Shown: piece after piece, positions 30,469 to 37,480 of the stretch
Numbering within the stretch: the first letter of the stretch is position 1
Layout of the letters: every line of letters starts with the position of its first letter
IMG/VR virus record: IMGVR_UViG_3300042473_000695
Location: 1-37,480 of that record
DNA length: 37,480 nucleotides
Strand: one strand, 5' to 3'
Source of the DNA: a virus
Made by a program: the position numbers and the translations under genes
The notes under the pieces: model-generated
What the model was told of the DNA's origin: nothing
Databases searched by the model: none
Seen by the model: the letters and a program-made list of their open reading frames with translations, nothing else

Positions 30469-30810
30469 ATGGATATCTTAAAGAAAAATACCAGGATTGT
30501 TGAAGAGACAACCCTAGGAATCTATGTGTGGGAAATGCCTGATGGTAGGTGGATTGGAGATGACGATGGGAATTTTCTTTCGATCACGTCAATCAAAGGC
30601 AATAGATCCAGAATCGATGCTTTGGCTAGAGAGGTTCGCTCATTTGGTATTGATGTCGGCCAACCCAAGTTCTTATCTGGACGCAGAAAAATTAATGACG
30701 AAGAGCTTGAAGAACAAGAACAAAGACTTAAGTGGGGACTCCCACCAGATCCATACGACATCGGAGTCTACAAAGACTCAGTACTAAGAGGCGGTAAAGT
30801 TCATGAATAG
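30469..30810 (+). CDS. head-module protein upstream of portal, 113 aa
   Basis: A 113-residue protein of unknown family. GIYVWEMPDGRWIGDDDGNFL (split here as GIYVWEMPDG and RWIGDDDGNF) is a beta segment, followed by a helix and a Glu-rich end with LPPDPYDIGVYKDSVLRGG. The gene overlaps the portal gene by eight bases, and small genes before the portal often encode head-associated or packaging proteins. I saw no helix-turn-helix typical of a small terminase, so that role is not claimed. Confidence 0.6.
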   Translation: MDILKKNTRIVEETTLGIYVWEMPDGRWIGDDDGNFLSITSIKGNRSRIDALAREVRSFGIDVGQPKFLSGRRKINDEELEEQEQRLKWGLPPDPYDIGVYKDSVLRGGKVHE

Positions 30811-32395
30811 AAAAGTAGAATTTTTAGAAGACGAGATTGATAATGGAAACACTATCGATATATCTAACACCTCAGACTGGTTTCATTTTCAAAAATCAGA
30901 GGAGCACGAAGATCCATTCAAGATAGGCCTAGATGAGATTAAAAAGCTAAGAGGCCTTGGAACAAACTTTAAACGTAAAATTAACCGTGATTTTTCAAAA
31001 GCCTTTGTAGGAACTTCTGGTGTCGGTACACAACAAAACCTTTTGCAGCAAGCAATTAGCGGGTATGCATTATTTGATCTTGTAGAGCCAACTTATAATT
31101 TAGAGTATTTATCAAAAATTTATGAAGTGTCAACATATAACTACGCAGCAATTAATGCAAAGGTTTCAAATATTGTTGGTCTTGGATACATGTTCGCAGA
31201 AACATCAAAGGCTAAAGATGCAATGGATGCCATTAATGATGACAAACAATTAGATAGGGCCCGTGCAAAAATTGATAGAATTAAAACACAGCTAGACAAA
31301 TGGCTTGATGATTGCAATGAAGAAGAGTCTTTTACAGAGACCCTTATAAAGGCCTACACAGACCTTGAGGCAACTGGAAATGGCTACATAGAGGTAGGAC
31401 GCACAACAGCAGGAGACATAGGCTATATCGGCCACATACCAGCTAAAACAATGCGTGTGCGTAGATTCCGTGACGGATTCATTCAGCTACTTTACGGCAA
31501 GGCTGTGTTCTTCCGTAACTTTGGAGACCTAGAAACCCCAAGCCCAATTGCAGGACAAGAAGATCGACCAAATGAAATTATTCACTTAAAGAAATACACT
31601 CCAATGAACAACTACTACGGAGTCCCAGACATCATTGCAGCGCAGCAAGCACTGGCGGGAAATGAATTTGCTGGAAGATATAACCTAGACTACTTTGAAA
31701 ACAAGGCGGTCCCAAGATACATTATTACAGTAAAGGGAGCAAAGCTTTCACCAGAATCAGAAAGAAAACTTCTTGAATTTTTCCAGGTTGGACTAAAGGG
31801 TAAGAACCACAGATCATTGTATATCCCGCTTCCAGCAGATACCCCAGACTCAAAGACCGAATTTAAGATGGAGCCAATTGAAGCAGGAGAGCAAGAGTCT
31901 TCATTTAATATCTATCGTAAGTCTAATAGAGATGAAATCCTTTTGGCTCATCGTGTTCCAATTAGCAAAATAGGTATCCCAGAAGGAATTAACTTGGCCG
32001 CTGCTAGGGATGCGGATAAGACATTTAAAGAGCAAGTTTGCCGTCCAGCACAAGATAGACTTGAAAAGAAATTAAATTATTTAATTGCAGAAAAAACAGA
32101 TGTTGTTCAATTAAAGTTTAACGAGCTCAGTCTCACAGACGAAGAGACCCAAAGCCGCATTGATGAAATCTATTTGAGAATGCAGGTAATTACCCCTAAC
32201 GAAGTCCGTATTAGAAAAAATATGACAACCGTAGACGGCGGGGACGAAATGGTAGATTTAAAGCCACAGCAAGTGGCTGATCAAAATGCCAAGTCTACTG
32301 GCAATAGATTGCGAGATCAGCAAAGATCCGCAAATGCCCCAGATAAAAGCGGAGAGGCCAGAAACCCCAAAGGCGATGGTCCAAAAGTCAAATAA
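30803..32395 (+). CDS. portal protein (PBSX family)
   Basis: A 530-residue portal of the HK97/PBSX type, the dodecameric ring at the capsid vertex through which DNA is packed. Features are GNGYIEVGRT (about 193-202), HIPAKTMRVRR, IIHLKKYTPMNNYYGVPDI (about 265-283), a long helix region GNEFAGRYNLDYFENKAVPR, and a late LAHRVPISKIGI. A Lys/Gln-rich tail follows. Its start overlaps the upstream gene. Length is usual for the family. Confidence 0.88.
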   Translation: MNRKVEFLEDEIDNGNTIDISNTSDWFHFQKSEEHEDPFKIGLDEIKKLRGLGTNFKRKINRDFSKAFVGTSGVGTQQNLLQQAISGYALFDLVEPTYNLEYLSKIYEVSTYNYAAINAKVSNIVGLGYMFAETSKAKDAMDAINDDKQLDRARAKIDRIKTQLDKWLDDCNEEESFTETLIKAYTDLEATGNGYIEVGRTTAGDIGYIGHIPAKTMRVRRFRDGFIQLLYGKAVFFRNFGDLETPSPIAGQEDRPNEIIHLKKYTPMNNYYGVPDIIAAQQALAGNEFAGRYNLDYFENKAVPRYIITVKGAKLSPESERKLLEFFQVGLKGKNHRSLYIPLPADTPDSKTEFKMEPIEAGEQESSFNIYRKSNRDEILLAHRVPISKIGIPEGINLAAARDADKTFKEQVCRPAQDRLEKKLNYLIAEKTDVVQLKFNELSLTDEETQSRIDEIYLRMQVITPNEVRIRKNMTTVDGGDEMVDLKPQQVADQNAKSTGNRLRDQQRSANAPDKSGEARNPKGDGPKVK

Positions 32396-32412
32396 GTTTA
32401 ATCAACTGTTAT

Positions 32413-32441
32413 TTGCGTTATAGTAGATAAACCACTAAAAT
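32413..32441 (+). promoter_or_regulatory. putative promoter, leaderless position
   Basis: TTGCGT (32413-32418), 17 bases, TAAAAT (32436-32441), then seven bases to the ATG at 32449. No ribosome site is present before that ATG. Confidence 0.5.
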
Positions 32442-32448
32442 TAAGCAT

Positions 32449-33813
32449 ATGAACATTGAAAAAGGCCATTGGTCTAGTAATGGCGACAACTTACATTTGT
32501 CGATTCCATTTACTAAGGTCAACCGAGAAAATAGAACTGTATCTGGTTTTGCAACATTAGACAATGTTGACCAGACAGGCGATGTAGTCACAGCAGAAGC
32601 AAGCGTAAAGGCTTTTGAAAATTTCAGAGGAAATCTTCGTGAGATGCATCAGTCAATTGCAGTTGGTAAAGTTGTTTCATTTAAGCCAGAAACATACTAC
32701 GATCAAAAGTCTCAAACTTTTTACAATGGAGTTTATGTAACTTCATACATTTCAAAGGGTGCACAAGATACTTGGGAAAAAGTTCTTGATGGTACTCTTT
32801 CTGGTTTTTCAATCGGCGGAAAAATTAAAGAGTCTGATAACGAAGTTAACAAAGCAACAGGAGAGGCAGTAAGATTTATTAAAGACTATGATCTTGTTGA
32901 ACTTTCAATTGTTGACTCACCAGCAAATGAGCTATGTAACATTCTATCAATCGAAAAGGTTAATGGACAAATTATTTACAAAGGCCTTGCTACAAATGTA
33001 GTGACAGAAAATATTTTTTATTGCGAAGACAGCGACTCAGTGTTTATGTCTACAGAAAAAACTTTTGATTCACCAATATCTGGAAAACCAGCTGCGCTAA
33101 TCGGTTGGGTAGAAAGCTCAGACATTAACAAGTCAAAAGAAATAGATAAAATTCTTGCTTCATTTAAGAAGTCAAGATTACCGTTGCCTGAAACACAATT
33201 AGCAAAACAGGCAAACGTAGAAGGAGGTAATGACATGGAAAAACTTAATGTAGGTAATGATGCAGAAGTAGTTGCAGAAGCAATTGTTGAAGCACCAGCC
33301 GAAGTTACTCCAGAAGTTGAGGAAGTCGTAGCGGAAGCTAACGATGAATCAAATGTCAATCTTTTTGACAAATCATTGGAAGCTGTAGAAGTTACAGCTG
33401 AAGATACCTCTGCCGACAACGTTGAAAAAGCAGCCGATACAGTAGAAGTTATGGTTGATGAACCTGATTTTGCAAAAATGTTAGGCGATCTCAAAGGCTT
33501 TTTCGCAGAGACACTCACAAAAGCTACAGAAGCAAATGCTGCACAAGTTACAGAAATTAAAACATCTGTTGAAGCTTTCAGCAAGAGCGTCGATGATAGA
33601 ATTTCAGAGTTGGCAGAAAAGCACAGTGCACTTAGTGCAGCTGTGACAGAAATAAAGGGCACCATTGATGGTGTTCAAAAGCAGGTTGATGCCGTAGAAG
33701 GCGATACCGCAATTAAGAAGTCCTCTGACCTTGGCGGGTCTGAGGTATTTACCAAATCAAAATCAAAATGGTCTGGAGCTTTCCTCGGTTCCGTAAATGA
33801 AATCTTTAACTAA
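32449..33813 (+). CDS. prohead protease (XkdF-like) fused to scaffold domain
   Basis: A 454-residue two-part protein. Residues 1-175 are an HK97/XkdF-type prohead protease: TVSGFATLDNVDQTGDVV, His67 in LREMHQ, the LSGFSIGG segment (117-124) and DLVELSIVDSPANELC (148-163). The likely catalytic His and Ser lie in these blocks. Residues about 255-454 are acidic (PAEVTPEVEEVVAEANDE) and then coiled-coil, the look of a scaffolding protein that is cut out before DNA packing. Such fusions are known in this portal family. It is followed by the capsid gene. Confidence 0.8.
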   Translation: MNIEKGHWSSNGDNLHLSIPFTKVNRENRTVSGFATLDNVDQTGDVVTAEASVKAFENFRGNLREMHQSIAVGKVVSFKPETYYDQKSQTFYNGVYVTSYISKGAQDTWEKVLDGTLSGFSIGGKIKESDNEVNKATGEAVRFIKDYDLVELSIVDSPANELCNILSIEKVNGQIIYKGLATNVVTENIFYCEDSDSVFMSTEKTFDSPISGKPAALIGWVESSDINKSKEIDKILASFKKSRLPLPETQLAKQANVEGGNDMEKLNVGNDAEVVAEAIVEAPAEVTPEVEEVVAEANDESNVNLFDKSLEAVEVTAEDTSADNVEKAADTVEVMVDEPDFAKMLGDLKGFFAETLTKATEANAAQVTEIKTSVEAFSKSVDDRISELAEKHSALSAAVTEIKGTIDGVQKQVDAVEGDTAIKKSSDLGGSEVFTKSKSKWSGAFLGSVNEIFN

Positions 33814-33834
33814 AATAAGGTAGGTGAAATAAAA

Positions 33835-34884
33835 ATGAGTAATGAATTATTAGAAAAGGCCGCAGCAGCTGGTGCAACAGTATCAACTGGGTTCGGTTCT
33901 TCAACAGGTGGTTCAGGCGTTCATGTTGCTTCAGAAAATGGCAACGGTGGACTTCTAAACCCAGAACAATCAGCACGATTCTTGGACTATATGTTCGATG
34001 CTACCGTAATTGGTAAGGTTGCACGTACAGTCCGCATGAAAGCTGACACAACAGAAATTGATCGTATGTCCGTAGGAGAGAAGCTTGTAAAGCTTGCATC
34101 TGAAGGCGAAAACACAGGAGCTAACTCAGGTGTTACTTTCTCAAAAATTTCTCTCACAACTAAGAAACTCCGCATGGACTGGGAGCTTTCAACAGAGTCT
34201 CTAGAAGACAACATTGAAGGTGCAGATCTAGAAGATCACATTGCACGTATGATGGCAACACAGGCAGGAAATGACATCGAAGATGTTATTCTTAACGGTG
34301 ATACATCACTTTCAAGCGATGCACTATACAAGTCTTTTGACGGTGTAGTTAAGAAGGCAAAGACAAGCGGTCACGTTGTCGATGCTGCAGGTGCTGCAGT
34401 TTCTCGTGCAGTATTTAACTCAGCTCTTAAGGCTCTTCCACGTAAGTACAAGCAACGTCGTACAGACCTTCGCTTCCTTGCAGGATCAAACTTGATCCAA
34501 GATTACCTATACTCAACATCAACAAACATTCAGAACGTTAACCCACAGGACATTGCTTCAGGCATCATCCGTGGAGATGTTCCAGTTCTTGGTGGTCCAG
34601 CAGGTTATGTCGCTCCATACGCATTTGGTATTCCAATCGTTGAAGTTCCATTGCTTCCTGAGACACAGACAGGTACATACGCAAGCCCATCAGGCTCACA
34701 CGGAGATATCCACTTGACATTCCCAAATAACGTTGTTATTGGTATCAAGCGTGATGTTACTGTTTACCGCTTCTTCTGGCCACGTAAGGACTCAATCGAG
34801 TACACAATGTATACTCGTGTTGGCGTTCAAATCGAGCAGGCAGACGCTTGGGTAGTTGTAAAGAACGTTAAGGTTGCTTCTTAA
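33835..34884 (+). CDS. major capsid protein (HK97 fold)
   Basis: A 349-residue capsid protein with the features of the HK97-type family: a flexible N-terminus, an E-loop-like segment (VRMKADTTEIDRMSVGEKLVK split as VRMKADTTEI and DRMSVGEKLV), the spine helix region LEDNIEGADLEDHIARMMAT split at residue 140, and a P-domain around LPRKYKQRRTDLRFLAGSN. The end, RVGVQIEQADAWVVVKNVKV, is the typical last strand. The codon use is richer in GC third positions (CGT, AAG, CTT) than the fibres, as expected for the most abundant protein. AGGTAGGTGA precedes the ATG; a strong terminator follows. Confidence 0.9.
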   Translation: MSNELLEKAAAAGATVSTGFGSSTGGSGVHVASENGNGGLLNPEQSARFLDYMFDATVIGKVARTVRMKADTTEIDRMSVGEKLVKLASEGENTGANSGVTFSKISLTTKKLRMDWELSTESLEDNIEGADLEDHIARMMATQAGNDIEDVILNGDTSLSSDALYKSFDGVVKKAKTSGHVVDAAGAAVSRAVFNSALKALPRKYKQRRTDLRFLAGSNLIQDYLYSTSTNIQNVNPQDIASGIIRGDVPVLGGPAGYVAPYAFGIPIVEVPLLPETQTGTYASPSGSHGDIHLTFPNNVVIGIKRDVTVYRFFWPRKDSIEYTMYTRVGVQIEQADAWVVVKNVKVAS

Positions 34885-34910
34885 TTAATTAAGAATTAAA
34901 CTACCGAAAG

Positions 34911-34936
34911 GCCCCCAATTAATTTTGGGGGCTTTT
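34911..34936 (+). terminator. strong intrinsic terminator after the capsid gene
   Basis: GCCCCCAA-TTAATT-TTGGGGGC followed by TTTT. It limits readthrough from the capsid gene so that capsid mRNA is the most abundant; the next genes restart from a promoter. Confidence 0.9.
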
Positions 34937-34961
34937 CATTTAAATTTAACAATGCTATAAT
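34933..34961 (+). promoter_or_regulatory. promoter of the connector genes
   Basis: TTTTCA (34933-34938), 17 bases, TATAAT (34956-34961) with extended TGC. Its leader to the ATG at 34992 carries AAGGAG. The -35 shares the U-tract of the terminator. Confidence 0.6.
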
Positions 34962-34991
34962 TAAAGGACCTAGAAAAAGGAGAAATAGAAT

Positions 34992-35384
34992 ATGTCGTTT
35001 GACACATTAAAGGTAGCTGAATTAAAAATAATTGCAACAGATTTTGCTGTTGATACAGAAGGCCTAAAGAATAAAAAAGACATTATTGCTGCTCTAGCAG
35101 AAGAAGGCGTTACTTGGAGTGTATATCAAAGCACCTTAGATGCAATTGAGAAGGACACAGAAGAAATTGAAATTCTTCCAAAGTTTGATCCAAAGGCACA
35201 GGCTGAAGATACTATCCTAGTTAGAATGACAAGAGATAACATGAGATACGATATTCATGGAAAGACTTTTACAAAGGACCATCCTTTTGTGGCTATGTCA
35301 GAAGAAGATGCTCAAAAAATCTTTGATACAGAGGAGGGTTTTCGTTTAGCGACACCAAAGGAAGTTCAAGACTTCTACAACTAA
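34992..35384 (+). CDS. head protein with Rho-N/SAP-like domain, 130 aa
   Basis: A 130-residue protein. Residues 1-40 (LKVAELKIIATDFAVDTEGLKNKKDIIAAL, here split as LKVAELKIIATDFAVD and TEGLKNKKDIIAAL) resemble the short helix-extended-loop-helix of Rho N-terminal/SAP domains often found after capsid genes. The second half is beta-rich (DTILVRMTRDNMRYDIHG) and may be a capsid-decoration or head-stabilising part. Exact role unknown. Confidence 0.65.
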   Translation: MSFDTLKVAELKIIATDFAVDTEGLKNKKDIIAALAEEGVTWSVYQSTLDAIEKDTEEIEILPKFDPKAQAEDTILVRMTRDNMRYDIHGKTFTKDHPFVAMSEEDAQKIFDTEEGFRLATPKEVQDFYN

Positions 35385-35400
35385 ACGTTAACATAAGTTA

Positions 35401-36378
35401 ATGGCAGAAATATACAAAGATCAAGCCTCAAGAGTAATAACTAAAATTTACTGGGCAGGTGAAATAACAGACGCAGACGGCACAGTAACTGCGTTAGTTA
35501 AAAGATCCAACCCAGATGGCGCACCGTTTGGTCAGCTGCCATCAGCTTCCTACACTGCAACAAAATTAGATTCAGACTTTGGAACTTATGAAATTATAAT
35601 TCCACAATCGGCATCTAACTTTAATGAGCCTACGCTAGAGATTACCTGGAGCTATTCTGTAAACGGAATCCAGACAACACATAAGCAAATAGTAGATGTT
35701 GTTAGACCGTATGTTAGCATTTCTGAATCACTTGATAGACTAAATATTGGCACAGACGTATCCGACCCAAACTATAGGTCTTATAATGAATTAAAAATTG
35801 CAGAACGCTACGCAAGAAAATTAATTGATGCTTATACAAATCAATTCTTTTCACAAAAGTATATGACTGAGACTCAATACGGTAGTGGCACTGACGTGCT
35901 TCCGCTAAAGACAAGAATTATTAGTCTTACTGTTCTTAAAGAAGAAGGAATTACACTAATAGATTCTTCATCACAAATTAATAATTGGACATTTGTTCCA
36001 AAGATATCTGAATCAAATTACGGACTTTCTATAAATAAGCAAGACCTCTATGACAATTTAGTCTATACTGCTAACGGATTAATCCCACCAAACATTAATG
36101 ATAGATCATACTCTGGTGCCTTTAAAAAAGATTACATCTATTCAATTACTGGTTGGTATGGTTGGAACCGAGTCCCAGACGATGTGTCTGAAGCTTGTCT
36201 AGTGTTAATGCAGCAGTACTTTGAAAAAGATCGTGCATGGAAAGATAAGTATGTAAAAAATATTAGTACTTTTGACTGGAAGTTTGAGTTCCTAGATAAG
36301 GCACACACTGGAACTGGCAATTTGTACGCAGACCAGCTGCTTGATCAATACGTAGTCAATGGTATGGTTGTAATCTAA
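35401..36378 (+). CDS. head-tail connector protein, 325 aa
   Basis: A 325-residue protein. Residues 1-105 form an Ig-like beta domain (EITDADGTVTALVKR ... GTYEIIIP), and the rest resembles the adaptor of head-tail joining (helices around NELKIAERYARKLIDAYTNQ and VSEACLVLMQQYFEKDRAWK). It lies where connector genes normally lie, after capsid genes. It has no visible ribosome site; the ATG follows a 16-base gap. The fusion of Ig-like and connector parts is notable but not unique. Confidence 0.7.
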   Translation: MAEIYKDQASRVITKIYWAGEITDADGTVTALVKRSNPDGAPFGQLPSASYTATKLDSDFGTYEIIIPQSASNFNEPTLEITWSYSVNGIQTTHKQIVDVVRPYVSISESLDRLNIGTDVSDPNYRSYNELKIAERYARKLIDAYTNQFFSQKYMTETQYGSGTDVLPLKTRIISLTVLKEEGITLIDSSSQINNWTFVPKISESNYGLSINKQDLYDNLVYTANGLIPPNINDRSYSGAFKKDYIYSITGWYGWNRVPDDVSEACLVLMQQYFEKDRAWKDKYVKNISTFDWKFEFLDKAHTGTGNLYADQLLDQYVVNGMVVI

Positions 36379-36804
36379 ATGAGCCTAGCAACTTCATTAA
36401 TGCCAATGAAGCTAGATATCTATCTTCAATTAGACACTCAGGATGAAAATACTGGTGCTATTAAAAAAGAATGGATATTTACTAGATCTGTGCCATGTGC
36501 GGCAAAAGGCATAATTTCAAATTCTGGTTCTGGTCGAGGCGGAGACAAACAGACATTTAACAATAGATACACAAACGAACAAATGCTTGAAATTAGAACA
36601 CCAGAACAGATAACATATAGAGAAAAGATTACTAATGTTAGAGATATGTCTGGCAATGTAATATGGAAAGAAATGAATTATCCAAACAATACGCCGACAG
36701 TATTTGAGGTAATAAGCTCTACCCCGATTACCGATCCATTTGGTAATGTTCTTGCATACAACTCTGTTGCAAAGAGATCGGAGAACCAGGAAATTGGATT
36801 CTAG
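36379..36804 (+). CDS. head-closure / stopper-like protein, 141 aa
   Basis: A 141-residue beta-rich protein directly after the connector (start immediately follows its stop). Motifs such as KLDIYLQLDTQDENTG, FTRSVPCAAKG and EQITYREKITNVRD, with NTPTVFEVISSTPITDP later, fit a head-closure (stopper) protein of the SPP1 gp16/HK97 type. Family assignment is by position and size. Confidence 0.6.
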   Translation: MSLATSLMPMKLDIYLQLDTQDENTGAIKKEWIFTRSVPCAAKGIISNSGSGRGGDKQTFNNRYTNEQMLEIRTPEQITYREKITNVRDMSGNVIWKEMNYPNNTPTVFEVISSTPITDPFGNVLAYNSVAKRSENQEIGF

Positions 36805-37480
36805 CGTAGCCTTAATTCAAACTGCCAGCGGACTTGAAAGATTAATGGCAGGGTCAGCCCCAGGAGTTCTTAGGGATAGTACAGTGGCACAAGTATCTGC
36901 ATTCTTGTATTATGAAGCAGCGGTACTTTCAAAGCTAACAACAAATGCTGAGTTTAAGAATTTATTTAAAACAACAATATTTAATCAAATAGAAAAAGAT
37001 TTTGGCGAATATATTGATTCACAAGCAAGGGTAAGGCCAAGATCATTGCATCACGTTTATGAATGGAACAAGGTTGGCGTTCCAACATCGAGACTATTTA
37101 GGCTATCTAGATTTGATACTGACGGACTTTCTTTTAGAATCAATTATGATTTTAAATTATCTAAATCCTCAGTCCCATCCAAAAATAAAAAACAAAAGAA
37201 GAAATACATATTTGCAAATAAAGCTCTTGTGATGGAGACTGGGATGCCCGTAGTAATCCGCCCAAGGTCCGCTGAGCGCCTAGTATTTGAACTAGATGGT
37301 GAAACAGTGTTTATGCCTAAAGGCACGTCAGTGACCGTCAAGAGGCCAGGAGGAGCACAGGCAACAAATCAATTTGCATTATCTTACGGAAGATTTTTTG
37401 GCGGGCAGCTAGTAAATTCATCCATAAAGTCATCAGGACTACAAAGAATATTTAACTCAAAAATGACAAAAGCATTAAAT
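36794..37480 (+). CDS. tail-completion or minor tail protein, partial at window end
   Basis: An open frame runs to the last base of the window without a stop: at least 229 codons from a TTG at 36794 (AGGA just before), or 212 from an ATG at 36845. It reads SSVALIQTASGLERLMAGSA, then helices (VSAFLYYEAAVLSKLTTNAE), then a beta section with many Arg and Lys (KNKKQKKKYIFANKAL and VIRPRSAERLVFELDG). Position after the head-closure gene points to an HK97-gp10-like or tail-terminator role. The 3' end is outside the window. Confidence 0.6.
   Translation, partial: MDSSVALIQTASGLERLMAGSAPGVLRDSTVAQVSAFLYYEAAVLSKLTTNAEFKNLFKTTIFNQIEKDFGEYIDSQARVRPRSLHHVYEWNKVGVPTSRLFRLSRFDTDGLSFRINYDFKLSKSSVPSKNKKQKKKYIFANKALVMETGMPVVIRPRSAERLVFELDGETVFMPKGTSVTVKRPGGAQATNQFALSYGRFFGGQLVNSSIKSSGLQRIFNSKMTKALN

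Noticed and set aside
33018-33665. 215-aa Ser/Ala-rich minus-strand frame opposite the protease-scaffold gene
   Set aside because: Its composition is what the antisense of an Ala/Glu-rich coding region gives; the plus-strand gene is well supported.

Overview
The window is a piece of a tailed double-stranded DNA phage, most likely a siphovirus-like phage of a low-GC actinobacterium such as the freshwater Nanopelagicales (acI). The virus call rests on a contiguous head module (PBSX-type portal, XkdF-like prohead protease with scaffold, HK97-fold major capsid protein, head-tail connectors), a long series of tail-fibre genes and a lysis pair. The host is an inference from the AT-rich composition, from many promoters placed so close to the start codon that the mRNA would be leaderless (common in Actinobacteria), and from a class II (B12-dependent) ribonucleotide reductase. 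No terminase, integrase or polymerase is visible; these must lie outside the window.

Layout. Positions 1-1003 hold five tiny leftward genes with their own promoters, which share an 11-base box. Positions 1398-4015 run rightward: an SGNH-like protein, two Fe(II)/2-oxoglutarate (2OG) oxygenases, a zinc-finger miniprotein, a tRNA-Ile(UAU) and a small membrane protein. Positions 3991-7174 run leftward: a sulfotransferase-like protein, a 2OG oxygenase fused to a CDGSH iron-sulfur domain, several small proteins, and a secreted lysozyme-like enzyme at the head of its operon. From 7377 onward everything is rightward: NrdJ-type reductase, an EF-hand holin candidate, about a dozen tail-fibre or adhesin genes (9689-21809), six more 2OG oxygenases interleaved with two DUF6065-like proteins (21872-27456), a collagen-like fibre with an S74 autoprotease, a LamG fibre, and then the head genes (30469 to the window end).

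How the genes may work together. Nine separate 2OG oxygenases with intact HxD...H triads are present. Six of them begin 62 bases after a gene encoding 13 tandem FF(S/A)PP(G/S) hexapeptides followed by a Hint (hedgehog/intein) autoprocessing domain, and they end just before a collagen-like fibre. Pro-Pro-Gly is the classic substrate motif of collagen prolyl 4-hydroxylases. The most interesting hypothesis is therefore a virion-decoration system in which phage hydroxylases modify Pro-rich and collagen-like fibres, one of which also cuts itself through a Hint domain. A sulfotransferase-like and an SGNH-like protein may be further decorating enzymes. The enzyme families and the PPG repeats are seen in the sequence; the enzyme-substrate link is inferred.

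Transcription signals are unusually readable. At least eight genes on both strands have a good -10 box (often with an extended TGn) 5-9 bases before the ATG. A perfect 9-bp palindrome covers the promoter of the oxygenase operon, and clear hairpin-plus-U-tract terminators follow the lysis operon, the holin and the capsid gene.
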